Shown: piece after piece, positions 15,284 to 23,813 of the stretch
How positions within the stretch are numbered: the first letter of the stretch is position 1
How the letters are laid out: each line of letters opens with the position of its first letter
NCBI GenBank assembly: GCA_947630715.1
Contig: CANRIP010000007.1
Coordinates: 32,749-96,748 of the forward strand
Direction of reading: 5' to 3'
DNA length: 64,000 nucleotides
DNA from: an uncultured Acetatifactor sp.
Lineage (GTDB): Bacteria > Bacillota > Clostridia > Lachnospirales > Lachnospiraceae
Program-made: the position numbers and the translations under genes
The notes under the pieces: generated by a model
The model's database searches: none
Told to the model about the DNA's origin: nothing
Seen by the model: only the letters and a program-made list of their open reading frames with translations

Positions 15284-15330
15284 CGCAAAATAAGAAAGAA
15301 CCCACGGTTTCCCACAGGTTCTTTTCTTGC
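15284..15330 (-). terminator. Intrinsic terminator of the valS-folC-TPR operon
   Basis: On the minus strand AAGAACC pairs with GGTTCTT around a 14-base loop and is followed by TCTTATTTT. It lies about 35 bases after the stop of the zinc ribbon/TPR gene and separates that operon from spoIIA. Confidence 0.7.
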
Positions 15331-15360
15331 GTGTCTTTCTATGAAGATTTATCCGTCCGG

Positions 15361-16770
15361 TCACTCCGCGCCCAGGCTGTTTTTATAGCTTTGCGCGTTC
15401 CTTGCGTTGGCGGTATCGGGGAACAGCTCGATCACCTTGTTGTAGACCTCCACGGCCTTTGCGGCGTCCCCGTTTCTGTCGTAAGCCCTCCCTAGCTGGA
15501 ACAGGGCGTCCCCATTGGCTGCGTCATAGTACACCGCTTTGTCCAGCAGCTCGATGGCTTTGGTGTAATCTCCCTCCCGGTAAGCGCCGGAGCCTTCCTC
15601 CGCGTACTTTTTGGACAAGTCCGGGCCGATGGCGGTAAGCATCATATGGTACAGGCTCTGAAATCCCTCCGAAGTATCCTCCAGATTAACCGACTGGGCG
15701 ATATTCTCAAGGCTTGCGGCGGTGGCCTCCAGATCCTGCGTCTCCAGGTAGGAGGACGCGGCCAGCAGCAGTCCGTCAATGGTTTCCAGGGTGCCGTCCT
15801 CCCCCACGATATCCTCCAGCCTCTGGTTCAGATCCTGGATCTGCCCGTTCAGGTTCGTCACCTGGGTTTCCAGCTCCTGAACCCGCACCGTCTTTGCGTC
15901 TAGCTGGTCAATAATCCGGTCGGCGGATTCCTGGGCCTTGAGCTGCGCGTTGGATTCCGCGGCAGGCACCAGCAGGAAATAGGTGACGGCCAGCCCGATG
16001 ACCAGCCCCAGCCCCAGATTCAACAGGGTGGACGCGCCGCCCCGCCTGGGCTCCTTCACGTTCACGGGCTGAATGATGACCTCGTTGTCGCTCTGGTAAC
16101 GGATGGTTTCTTCCTTCTTGCGCTTGGCGGGCTGGCGCACGTTCTCGTCCGGCACCAGCATCAGCTCCACTTCCTTCAGATACCGCAGCGTCTGCGTGTT
16201 GTTCCTGTCGATATCCATGCACTTGTGAAGCTCCCGTTCCGCCCGCTCCCATTCCTCGCTGTCCATATACAGCAGGGCCAGAAGCTGGTGCGCACGGATA
16301 AACCGGGGATTCAGCGACAGCACCTTCTTTAACTGGATCACCGCCAGATCCCTGCTGTCCTGCATACAGTAGACCAGCGCCTGATTGTATTTTTTGATGG
16401 TCTGATTGATGGAGTCCAGCCGGGAAGAATTGGACTGAAGCCTGTTGATGTAATCGTCGGCAATGTTTTTCTCCGCCTTCAGGTTTTTGCTGATCACCCA
16501 CTCGCTGAGGGCGGCCACGACCTCGCCCATCTCAAAGTAGACCAGTCCCAGCAAATTCCGGGCATCGATATTATTTTTATTGAATTTCAAACTCTGCCGC
16601 AAGCTTGTAACCGCCCCCGTCAGATCCCTCACGCCGGCTTTTTCCAGGCCCTCGTTATAGTACAGATTGGAGACGTACATGATCCTTTTGTACAGGGAAA
16701 CGTCCGCACCGCAGGCGGTGCAGAAATCATGTTCGGACAGATGGCACCCGCAGTTATAACAAAACATCAT
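15361..16770 (-). CDS. Zinc-ribbon, TPR and transmembrane protein
   Basis: A 469-residue protein of unknown function. The N-terminus has two C-x-x-C knuckles (C-Y-N-C-G-C and C-T-A-C-G-A) typical of a zinc ribbon. TPR-like helices cover about 40-200 and again about 390-465 (Y-T-K-A-I-E-L-L-D-K-A, A-A-K-A-V-E-V-Y-N-K-V). Between them are a basic linker, one TM helix (about 245-265, G-L-G-L-V-I-G-L-A-V-T-Y-F-L-L-V) and a Gln/Leu-rich coiled coil (about 270-320). So a cytosolic zinc ribbon plus TPR half is joined through one membrane pass to an extracellular coiled coil plus TPR half. Similar proteins are common in Lachnospiraceae near folC, and a scaffold role is possible. The start overlaps the stop of the upstream small gene (TGATG-type overlap). 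Confidence 0.75.
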   Translation of the reverse strand: MMFCYNCGCHLSEHDFCTACGADVSLYKRIMYVSNLYYNEGLEKAGVRDLTGAVTSLRQSLKFNKNNIDARNLLGLVYFEMGEVVAALSEWVISKNLKAEKNIADDYINRLQSNSSRLDSINQTIKKYNQALVYCMQDSRDLAVIQLKKVLSLNPRFIRAHQLLALLYMDSEEWERAERELHKCMDIDRNNTQTLRYLKEVELMLVPDENVRQPAKRKKEETIRYQSDNEVIIQPVNVKEPRRGGASTLLNLGLGLVIGLAVTYFLLVPAAESNAQLKAQESADRIIDQLDAKTVRVQELETQVTNLNGQIQDLNQRLEDIVGEDGTLETIDGLLLAASSYLETQDLEATAASLENIAQSVNLEDTSEGFQSLYHMMLTAIGPDLSKKYAEEGSGAYREGDYTKAIELLDKAVYYDAANGDALFQLGRAYDRNGDAAKAVEVYNKVIELFPDTANARNAQSYKNSLGAE

Positions 16771-16922
16771 GACACCTCATTTGATTTCTCATCCGACTCT
16801 TTGATCATTTTTACCAGCAGATCCGCCATATCGGTCAAATCCTGATTGTAAATGGCTTCCTCCGCGTCCTCCACCTCAAGGCTGGGATGAAATTTTTTTA
16901 ATTCTTCCTCAAAATTTATCAC
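16767..16922 (-). CDS. Small acidic protein (51 aa), GTG start
   Basis: A short frame with strong translation signals: GTG (16920-16922) preceded at 10 bases by AAAGGAG inside the end of folC, and a stop that overlaps the ATG of the next gene by 4 bases. The product (begins V-I-N-F-E-E-E-L-K-K, contains D-M-A-D-L-L-V-K-M-I) is acidic, without cysteine or membrane segment, and would form two helices. The coupling at both ends indicates a true gene of the operon. Function unknown; it may be a partner of the TPR protein. Confidence 0.65.
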   Translation of the reverse strand: MINFEEELKKFHPSLEVEDAEEAIYNQDLTDMADLLVKMIKESDEKSNEVS

Positions 16923-18306
16923 GGCTGATCAACTCCTTTATCTCTCCTGCCAGATACAGACTGCCCGCCACATAGACCCGCTCCCCGTCCTTACGGCCGG
17001 ACAACAGGCTGCGGAAGGCTTCCTCCGCGCTTTCGTACACGCTCACCTGGGGAAAACAGCAGGGGGGGAACATCTCCTTCAGCGCCATGGGGTCGCTGGT
17101 GCGGCCGGTTTTCAGGCGGGCGATGGCGATCCTGTCAAACAAACCCGACGCCGCCAGCTCCGCCGTCATACTCCTGCAATCCTTGTCCTTCACCGCCGCG
17201 AACAAAAGGCTCCTTCCGGCGCCCTGTCCCGCTTCTTCCTCTCCCGTTTCCTTCTGTCCCGTTTCTTCCTGTCCCGCTTCCCTCCGCTCCTTTACGCCGT
17301 CCAGCGCCACCGTCTCCAGAAATGCGCGGATCCCGTCCTCATTGTGTGCGCCGTCCACATAGACCTCCGGCAGCACTTCCTCCATCCGGCCGGCCCAGAA
17401 ACAGGATTCCACACCGGCCCTGATCTGATCCGCCGAGACGGTTTTTCCCCCGTCCAGCGTTTCAATGGCGCGCACGGCCAGGGAGGCGTTTTCCATCTGA
17501 TAAACGGCAATAGTGTGCAGGGTAAGGCTAATATAACCATAATACCCAGTGCGCAGAGAAAAATCAATGGTTTTCTTCTTAAATTTTCCAAAAGTATAAT
17601 CCTTTTTCGACACAAAAACAGCGGGGATTCCAAGCTCCGACGCTTTCCTGGAAAATACGTCCTTCGTCCCGGGATTCGTGTCCCAGCAGACCGCCGGGGC
17701 GCCCCGCCGCATGATGCCGGCTTTTTCCCAGGCGATCTTCTCCATGGTTTCCCCCAGATATTCCGTGTGATCCAGGCCGATCCGGGTAATCACGGACAGC
17801 TCCTTGTGAAAAACCGCGTTAGTGGCGTCCAGCCTGCCGCCCAGACCGGTTTCCAGGATACAGTAATCCGGTTTCTGCCGGGCAAAATACAGCATGGCCA
17901 TCAGGAACAGATATTCAAAGTAGGAGGGATGGTACGCCCCCGGCTGGTCCCGCTCCAGGCTCTGCCAGTCCAGCGCCTGGTACACCAGCAGAAAGACCTC
18001 CAGGAAATCCTCCCGGGAGATCATTTTCCCGTCCCACACAAACCGCTCCCGGATGTCCACCAGATGGGGCGAGGTAAACACGGCCACCCGGTATCCGGCG
18101 CTTTCCAGGATGTTCCGCATATAGGCGCAGACGGAGCCCTTGCCGTTCGTGCCGGCCACATGGATGATTTTCATGCTCCGATCCGGGCTCCCCAGCTTTT
18201 CCAGAAAAGCCGCCGTGTCTTCCACGGTGTGCTTTGCGCCGAAACGGGGAATTCGGTTGATATAATCCTCCGCCTCCTCAAAGGTGGACACGCATATTTT
18301 ACGCAA
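16909..18306 (-). CDS. folC: Folylpolyglutamate synthase / dihydrofolate synthase
   Basis: A 465-residue Mur-ligase family enzyme that adds glutamate to folates (and to dihydropteroate if bifunctional). The P-loop H-V-A-G-T-N-G-K-G-S-V-C-A-Y (about 48-62), L-E-T-G-L-G-G-R-L-D-A-T-N and I-G-L-D-H-T-E-Y-L-G are intact, and V-D-G-A-H-N marks the C-terminal domain. Unusual: an insertion at about residues 340-362 of four pentapeptides of the form (E/K)-(E)-(T/A)-G-(Q/E), coded by a 15-base tandem repeat, just after the V-D-G-A-H-N domain start. It lies on a surface loop of the C-terminal domain, and the rest of the enzyme is complete. The gene overlaps the PHP gene upstream by 8 bases, and its own end overlaps the small acidic gene. 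Confidence 0.93.
   Translation of the reverse strand: MRKICVSTFEEAEDYINRIPRFGAKHTVEDTAAFLEKLGSPDRSMKIIHVAGTNGKGSVCAYMRNILESAGYRVAVFTSPHLVDIRERFVWDGKMISREDFLEVFLLVYQALDWQSLERDQPGAYHPSYFEYLFLMAMLYFARQKPDYCILETGLGGRLDATNAVFHKELSVITRIGLDHTEYLGETMEKIAWEKAGIMRRGAPAVCWDTNPGTKDVFSRKASELGIPAVFVSKKDYTFGKFKKKTIDFSLRTGYYGYISLTLHTIAVYQMENASLAVRAIETLDGGKTVSADQIRAGVESCFWAGRMEEVLPEVYVDGAHNEDGIRAFLETVALDGVKERREAGQEETGQKETGEEEAGQGAGRSLLFAAVKDKDCRSMTAELAASGLFDRIAIARLKTGRTSDPMALKEMFPPCCFPQVSVYESAEEAFRSLLSGRKDGERVYVAGSLYLAGEIKELISRDKF
17218..17288 (-). repeat. 15-bp tandem repeat inside folC
   Basis: Four to five degenerate in-frame units of 15 bases (plus-strand form CTGTCCCGTTTCTTC). They encode the pentapeptide insertion of FolC. 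Being a multiple of three, copy-number change keeps the frame. Confidence 0.8.
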
Positions 18307-18988
18307 TGAAGTCCCCTCCCAGCAGTTTCAGCCTGCCTTCCTTCATCAGTCTCAGATAATCCAGGGGCGTTTTGATGGGTTCCTCCGTCTCCACGCCGCT
18401 GCCGAACAGGCCGGACAGATGGTGGCTGTCCGATCCCGCCGTCACGGGCAGGTGGAACATTCCGGCATAAAGGGCGGCTCTCTCATTCATCCAGGGTTCC
18501 TTAAGATGCGCGCCGTTTACCGTCTCCACGCCGTCCACATCCCTGGGAAAGAGGCTGATATGGCTGATGTAATCCCGCTCCCGGAAGGGGTGGGCCTGGA
18601 CGATGAAACCGCCGTCCTTTCGCATACAGGCAAAGGCCTCCCTGGGATCCCACCGGTCGATATCCTCATGATCTTCCAGCCACTTCCGATCCAGGGCATA
18701 GACCAGAAAGTCCGCTCCCTGATACCCGTACTCAAACCCGAAGAACACATCCAGCCCTATTTTCCTGCCCTCCTGCAAAGCGTCCTCATATCCCCGGCAG
18801 AACAGCTCCACCCTTTCCTTCCAGGGCAGATCACGGCTCACCGTGGTATTTCCGTTAAAGAAATGATCCGTCACAAAAATGCCCGTATATCCCTTTTCCT
18901 TGTGGGCTCTCGCCATCTGGGCCCCCGTGGCGGAGGCGCATCTGCTGCCCTGAGCCGTGTGCAGATGGGTTTCATATCTGTATGCCAT
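18299..18988 (-). CDS. PHP-domain metal-dependent phosphoesterase
   Basis: A 229-residue protein with the metal-ligand motifs of the PHP fold: H-L-H at about 8-10, an internal His in I-F-V-T-D-H-F-F, Glu in F-F-G-F-E-Y, His in I-V-Q-A-H-P-F-R, and the C-terminal G-S-D-S-H-H. Such stand-alone PHP enzymes hydrolyse phosphoesters (histidinol phosphate, nucleoside bisphosphates or similar); the substrate cannot be told from sequence. It lies between valS and folC in one operon, 14 bases after valS and overlapping folC, an arrangement without an obvious metabolic link. Confidence 0.82.
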   Translation of the reverse strand: MAYRYETHLHTAQGSRCASATGAQMARAHKEKGYTGIFVTDHFFNGNTTVSRDLPWKERVELFCRGYEDALQEGRKIGLDVFFGFEYGYQGADFLVYALDRKWLEDHEDIDRWDPREAFACMRKDGGFIVQAHPFRERDYISHISLFPRDVDGVETVNGAHLKEPWMNERAALYAGMFHLPVTAGSDSHHLSGLFGSGVETEEPIKTPLDYLRLMKEGRLKLLGGDFIA

Positions 18989-19002
18989 GACCTTACCCCG
19001 CT

Positions 19003-21663
19003 TTATTGTAGCTGCTCCAGACGCTGCTTGACCTGTTCCATCATCTGCGTGTACTTTGTCAGCTTTGCCCTTTCCTCGGCGATTTTCGTTTCCGGCGCCC
19101 TGGAGAGGAATTTTTCGTTGGACAGCATACCGTTTACCCGATCCAGTTCACCCTCCAGCCGTTTCCGCTCCTTGAGCAGACGTTCCTTTTCGGCGGCCAC
19201 GTCGATCAATTCCGCCAGGGGAATGTAAAGCGTAGCCCCGGGAATCACAACGGACACGGCGTCTTTGGCGATGCCGTCCTTGTCCTTTTGCAGCGCCACG
19301 TCGCTGGCGCCGGCCAGGGAGGCAAAAAACAGCCTGCCTTCCTCGAAGGTTTTTAAAATGTCCTCCTGGCTGCTGACCACGATCACCGCCGCTTTTCTGC
19401 CGGGAGCCACATTCCTTTCGCTCCGGATATTCCGGATGCCCCGGACGGCCTCCTTGATGATCTCAATCGCCTTTTCTTCCTCCGCAAAGTTCCTGTCCTC
19501 CCGGTACCCGGGCCAGGAGCTGATCATAATGGATTCCTCCTGGCTCTGGATCGTACAGAAAATTTCCTCTGTGATAAAAGGCATATACGGATGCAGGAGC
19601 TTCAGCGCGTCGATCAGGACCGTTTTTAAAGTCCAGAGGGCCGCGTTCTGGCTGACCGCGTCGTCGGTGGTGTAGAGGCGGGGCTTTACCATTTCGATAT
19701 ACCAGTCGCAGAATTCGTCCCAGATAAAGTCGTACACCTTCTGCACCGCGATTCCCAACTCAAAGTTCTCCATGTTGTCGGTGACGTCCTTCACCAGAGT
19801 GTTCAGCTTGGACAGAATCCACCGGTCCGCCGGCATCAGATCCCCGGACTTAGGCTCGCTGATCTGCTTTCCTTCCATATTCATCAAAATGAACCGGGAG
19901 GCGTTCCACACCTTGTTGGCAAAGTTGCGGCTGTTTTCCACCCGCTCATAGTAAAAACGCATATCGTTGCCGGGAGCGTTCCCGGTGATCAGGGTCAGCC
20001 GCAGAGCGTCCGCGCCGTATTGGTCTATGATGTCCAGGGGATCGATGCCGTTTCCCAGGGATTTGGACATTTTCCGGCCCATGCTGTCCCGCACCAGCCC
20101 GTGGAACAAAACGGTGTGGAAGGGTTTCTTCCCCATATGCTCATACCCGGAGAAGATCATCCGGATCACCCAGAAGAAAATAATATCGTAGCCCGTTACC
20201 AGGACATCCGTGGGATAAAAATAGTCCAGATCCTCCGTCTTCTCCGGCCAGCCCAGCGTTTCAAAGGGCCACAGGGCCGAGGAAAACCAGGTGTCCAGCG
20301 TGTCGGGATCCTGGGTCAGATGAGTGCAGCCGCACTTTGGACACTGTTTCGGCATCTCCCGGGCCACAACCACTTCCCCGCATTCGTTACAGTAATAGGC
20401 GGGAATTCTGTGCCCCCACCAGAGCTGTCTGCTGATGCACCAGTCCCTGATATTGTCCGTCCAGTTAAAGTAAATTTTTTCCATCCGCTGAGGGATCAGC
20501 CGGATCTCGCCCTTTTTCACCGCCTCCACGGCCGGCTGAATCAGTTGATCCATCTTCACGAACCACTGTTCCTTGACCATGGGTTCGATGGTGGTATGGC
20601 ACCGGTCATGGGTTCCCACATTGTGGGAGTAGTCCTCGATTTTCACCAGCAGTCCCTGACGGTCCAGCTCCTTCACAATGGCCTCTCTGGCCTGATAACG
20701 GTCCATGCCCGCGTAGGCCCCGCCGTTTTCGTTGATGGTGGCGTCATCGTTCAGGATATTGATCACCGGAAGCTGATGGCGCTTTCCCACCTCGAAGTCG
20801 TTGGGATCGTGGGCGGGGGTAATCTTCACCACGCCGGTCCCGAATTCCCGATCCACATAGGAGTCGGTGACAATGGGGATCACCCGGTTTACAATAGGCA
20901 GCATCACGCTCTTTCCCACAAGATGGGCGTAACGCTCATCCTCCGGATGAATGGCCACGGCGGTATCGCCCAGCATGGTTTCCGGCCGGGTGGTGGCAAA
21001 CGTAAGGAATTCGCTTTGGCTGGGAGTGCCGTCCTCCTGCATCACCGGGTACTTGATATGCCAGAGATGCCCCGCCTGCTCCTGATATTCCACCTCCGCG
21101 TCGGAGATGGAGGTATTGCACACCGGGCACCAGTTGACGATGCGGGAGCCCCTGTATATATACCCCTTTTGGTGCATCTTCACAAAGACTTCCGTAACCG
21201 CCTTGTTGCAGCCCTCGTCCATAGTGAAACGCTCTCTGTCCCAGTCGCAGGAGGATCCCATCTTCTTTAACTGGGAGATGATCCGCCCGCCGTACTCCTT
21301 TTTCCAGTCCCACGCCCTCTCCAGGAATTTCTCCCGGCCCAGGTCATTTTTATCAATGCCTTCTTCCTTCAGCTTTTCAATGATCTTCACCTCGGTGGCG
21401 ATGGAGGCGTGATCCGTCCCGGGCTGCCAGAGCGCGTTATAGCCCTGCATCCGCTTAAAGCGGATGAGAATATCCTGCATGGTGTTGTCCAGCGCGTGGC
21501 CCATGTGAAGCTGCCCGGTGATATTGGGGGGCGGAATCACAATGGTGAAGGGGGTTTTGGAGGGATCCACCTTTGCGTGAAAATACTTTTTTTCCAGCCA
21601 TTTCTGATAAATCCGATCCTCTATGCCCTTGGGATCGTAGGTTTTTGCCAGTTCCTTGCTCAT
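19003..21663 (-). CDS. valS: Valyl-tRNA synthetase
   Basis: An 886-residue class I synthetase. The HIGH motif is seen in [13 protein letters not shown], the KMSKS motif in [11 protein letters not shown], a zinc-type C-x-x-C...C-x-x-C in the editing/connective region (C-N-E-C-G and C-P-K-C-G), the [12 protein letters not shown] motif, the anticodon-binding helical domain, and the C-terminal coiled-coil arm characteristic of ValRS. The frame is open 57 codons further upstream, but ATG 21661-21663 has AGGAGA before it and begins [12 protein letters not shown] like other clostridial ValRS. Expression is controlled by the T-box leader. It heads the operon that includes PHP, folC and the TPR gene. 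Confidence 0.97.
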   Translation of the reverse strand: MSKELAKTYDPKGIEDRIYQKWLEKKYFHAKVDPSKTPFTIVIPPPNITGQLHMGHALDNTMQDILIRFKRMQGYNALWQPGTDHASIATEVKIIEKLKEEGIDKNDLGREKFLERAWDWKKEYGGRIISQLKKMGSSCDWDRERFTMDEGCNKAVTEVFVKMHQKGYIYRGSRIVNWCPVCNTSISDAEVEYQEQAGHLWHIKYPVMQEDGTPSQSEFLTFATTRPETMLGDTAVAIHPEDERYAHLVGKSVMLPIVNRVIPIVTDSYVDREFGTGVVKITPAHDPNDFEVGKRHQLPVINILNDDATINENGGAYAGMDRYQAREAIVKELDRQGLLVKIEDYSHNVGTHDRCHTTIEPMVKEQWFVKMDQLIQPAVEAVKKGEIRLIPQRMEKIYFNWTDNIRDWCISRQLWWGHRIPAYYCNECGEVVVAREMPKQCPKCGCTHLTQDPDTLDTWFSSALWPFETLGWPEKTEDLDYFYPTDVLVTGYDIIFFWVIRMIFSGYEHMGKKPFHTVLFHGLVRDSMGRKMSKSLGNGIDPLDIIDQYGADALRLTLITGNAPGNDMRFYYERVENSRNFANKVWNASRFILMNMEGKQISEPKSGDLMPADRWILSKLNTLVKDVTDNMENFELGIAVQKVYDFIWDEFCDWYIEMVKPRLYTTDDAVSQNAALWTLKTVLIDALKLLHPYMPFITEEIFCTIQSQEESIMISSWPGYREDRNFAEEEKAIEIIKEAVRGIRNIRSERNVAPGRKAAVIVVSSQEDILKTFEEGRLFFASLAGASDVALQKDKDGIAKDAVSVVIPGATLYIPLAELIDVAAEKERLLKERKRLEGELDRVNGMLSNEKFLSRAPETKIAEERAKLTKYTQMMEQVKQRLEQLQ

Positions 21664-21790
21664 GTCCTGATTCTCCTTTTTTGATTGTGTCCTGATGCTC
21701 CTTTGGTTGCGTCCGGTTGCTCCTTTGATTGCGTCCTGTTTTTCTTTTGCTTGCGTCCGGTTGTTTCTTTTTGGATTGTGCGTGTGCAGG
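21664..21790 (-). repeat. Degenerate 22-24-bp tandem repeats between T-box and valS
   Basis: About five imperfect units, in plus-strand form TTGATTGCGTCCTGTTGCTCC, fill the stretch between the T-box terminator and the valS start. The unit nearest the gene supplies its AGGAG ribosome binding site, and each other unit carries a similar AGGAG-like core. Confidence 0.75.
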
Positions 21791-21800
21791 AAAGGGGATG

Positions 21801-22156
21801 AAAAAAGCCCTCCGCCGATGTTTTCCACCGGCAAAGGGCGTCATAGACGCGGTACCACCTTTGTTCGCTGCCCGCTGGAAACGGGCGGCCTTACGGGACT
21901 TCCTGCAAAGTCCTATCCGATAACGGGGATAGTCCGTGAGAACCTACTGCTTTCAGCCCTCCGGCTCGGAAACTACCTTCCGCATCCCTTCCTCCAAGCG
22001 GCCTTTCAGCGCACACAGGCAGCCGCTCTCTCTGTTCAGGGGTGATGCGTACTCCTTTTCGTCACAGCCTTTACTACATCTTTCTTTGATGTTTCTTTAC
22101 GTTGATGCACCTTTCTTTGTGTTACATCCTTCTTTGATGCATCTTCCTTTTTTCTA
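21801..22156 (-). promoter_or_regulatory. T-box riboswitch (valine, GUA specifier) of the valS operon
   Basis: The conserved T-box AAAGGTGGTACCGCG lies at 21848-21862, followed by a terminator hairpin (CGCCCTTTGCCGG...CGGCGGAGGGC) and a T-run at 21801-21806. Stem I spans about 21963-22069, with the AGGAGTACGC and AGAGAG landmarks. The specifier loop reads GAAG-GUA-G, so GUA (21974-21976) followed by a purine is the specifier, which is a valine codon. Uncharged tRNA-Val pairing with UGG-type bases of the T-box would favour the antiterminator. Transcription should start near 22156. Confidence 0.93.
22080..22152 (-). repeat. A-rich degenerate repeats at the 5' end of the T-box leader
   Basis: Several imperfect units of 16-18 bases (minus-strand form CATCAAAGAAAGATGT) lie between the transcription start and stem I of the T-box. 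Some arms (GATGCATC, ACATCAAAGAAAGATGT) are self-complementary and could make small hairpins. Confidence 0.55.
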
Positions 22157-22162
22157 TGGTTG

Positions 22163-22191
22163 AATATAGTCTATCCGCGAATTCCTGTCAA
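22163..22191 (-). promoter_or_regulatory. Promoter of the valS operon
   Basis: TTGACA (22186-22191), 17 bases, TATATT (22163-22168). The -35 box overlaps the stop codon of the upstream GH43 gene. Confidence 0.85.
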
Positions 22192-23771
22192 GTCTTTTTT
22201 AACCGGATGGTCACATATCTGCGATCCTGCGGCAGATCTTCCTCCGGCTCCAGCGCCAGCACCGGCCGTCCCAGCGCGTTGATCTGGAGGCGGGTGATGG
22301 AGGTGTTGCGGTGATTGTCCTCCCCCGGCCTCTGGGCGTGGCAGACAAAATACGTCTTCTGATCGTCCCCCACAAAGTAGCTGTTGTGAGCGGGGCCCTC
22401 CCGATCCCGGAACATGACGGAGGAGCTTTCCGGGCAGACGGATTTTGTCCAGTTTTCCGGGTTCAGCGGATCCTTCCCCTTCTCCAGCTCCAGAAAGCCC
22501 GCCACATAGGAATATCCGCCCGCCGCCCCGCCGGAATAGGTTAGATACAGCTTATCTCCCACAAAAAGCGAGAAGGGCCCTTCGTTGTTGACGGTGCCGG
22601 ATTGGTTTTCCCAGCCGTAGAGGGGCCTTGAGAGCAGCACCGGCTCCGTTTGCAGCACCCAGGGTCTGTCCCGGTTGGTTCTGGCGATATAGAGCATGGA
22701 GCCGGAATCCGGGTTAAACCTTCTCTGGGACCAGCACAGATAATGGTTTCCGTCGATCTGAAAATGGGTCATATCCAGCGTGATTTTGCCCGGCGCAAGA
22801 TCGCTGCCATCGGCCTTCACCACTCTCACCGGCTCCTCCCAGGAGCTTTGAAGGCAGGGATCCTCCCCTTTTTTCAGTTTCATCATATGGGAGTGGGGGG
22901 CCCACTGTCTGCCGCCGATGGCCAGCAGGATGTACAGCTCCCCTCCGATCCTGTGAAACTCCGGCGCCCAGAACGTTTGGATAAAATCCCGTTCCTCATC
23001 GTAGGGCAGGATCAGGGACGGCTGGTTGTCCGGCGCAAACAATCCCTCCACCGTGTCGGCTTTCCTGAGATACAGCCCCACATCCCCCGTGTTGTCGTTG
23101 GTTGCCAGAAAGTACCACTTCCCCTCATAGGGATAAATCACCGGATCCGCCCAGCCGCAGGCGCTGGGATACGGATACTGATTCTGCAGGATCTCCCCTG
23201 TGGCGCTGCTGCCGTCTTCCGAAATCTTCCATCGAACCGGTTTCCAGTCAAAGGAGCCGTCTGTATAGACCACCTTCGCCTGAAGGGCGTCAAGCTCCCC
23301 GGGATGCGCCTCCTTCGGCATCTGGATATGGGAAAACCTAAGCTTGGAAAACCGGGCTAAAAGGGCCTGATACTCCGGCAGGGTGACGGTGAGCGTATCG
23401 CCGGCCAGCGCCGGATCAAAGGGCAGTTTTGAACGTGGGACAAGCCCCAGATCCCGATACGTCAGAAAATCCTTTGTGCTCCAAAGGTACGCCTGTTCCG
23501 GGCACAGGGCCTCCCCCCGGGAATCCACATATTCCCCGAAAAAATAAATCTGGCCGTCCTCCCGGATCAGGCGGGGAGAAACCACTCCCCGCTCCAGGAT
23601 CGTATCCTCCGGGCTGATCTGGGCCTTGGGATACAGAATGCCGTAATGATAGTTGAGAGGCTCAAAGCACCCGCCGTCCGCACTGACCGAAAAATGAATG
23701 CTGCGGGCAAGCGCGGACGGGTAGGTGCGTTCGTCAACGATGGATCGGTTATAGACTTTCAGTAATGGCAT
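22188..23771 (-). CDS. GH43-type glycoside hydrolase, intracellular
   Basis: A 527-residue protein with the five-bladed propeller features of GH43-like enzymes: repeated W-S-T-K-D, W-A-D-P-V-I-Y-P-Y-E-G-K-W-Y, F-W-A-P-E-F-H-R-I-G-G and an L-D-M-T-H-F-Q-I segment in the expected order. No signal peptide is present, so it acts in the cytoplasm on imported oligosaccharides. GH43 members are mostly beta-xylosidases or alpha-L-arabinofuranosidases; beside GH115, GH3 and an esterase a role in trimming decorated xylo-oligosaccharides fits. It is last in that gene set, 42 bases after GH3. A well-placed AGGAAGGAAT supports the start. The exact subfamily is not clear. Confidence 0.75.
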   Translation of the reverse strand: MPLLKVYNRSIVDERTYPSALARSIHFSVSADGGCFEPLNYHYGILYPKAQISPEDTILERGVVSPRLIREDGQIYFFGEYVDSRGEALCPEQAYLWSTKDFLTYRDLGLVPRSKLPFDPALAGDTLTVTLPEYQALLARFSKLRFSHIQMPKEAHPGELDALQAKVVYTDGSFDWKPVRWKISEDGSSATGEILQNQYPYPSACGWADPVIYPYEGKWYFLATNDNTGDVGLYLRKADTVEGLFAPDNQPSLILPYDEERDFIQTFWAPEFHRIGGELYILLAIGGRQWAPHSHMMKLKKGEDPCLQSSWEEPVRVVKADGSDLAPGKITLDMTHFQIDGNHYLCWSQRRFNPDSGSMLYIARTNRDRPWVLQTEPVLLSRPLYGWENQSGTVNNEGPFSLFVGDKLYLTYSGGAAGGYSYVAGFLELEKGKDPLNPENWTKSVCPESSSVMFRDREGPAHNSYFVGDDQKTYFVCHAQRPGEDNHRNTSITRLQINALGRPVLALEPEEDLPQDRRYVTIRLKKT

Positions 23772-23813
23772 ATTCCTTCCTCCGCTTGTTCAGGATGGGA
23801 CAGTTTCCGCCGG

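Noticed and set aside
21455..21844. Frames covering the T-box and valS upstream region
   Set aside because: They run through the riboswitch terminator and minisatellite; the valS start at 21663 has the ribosome binding site.
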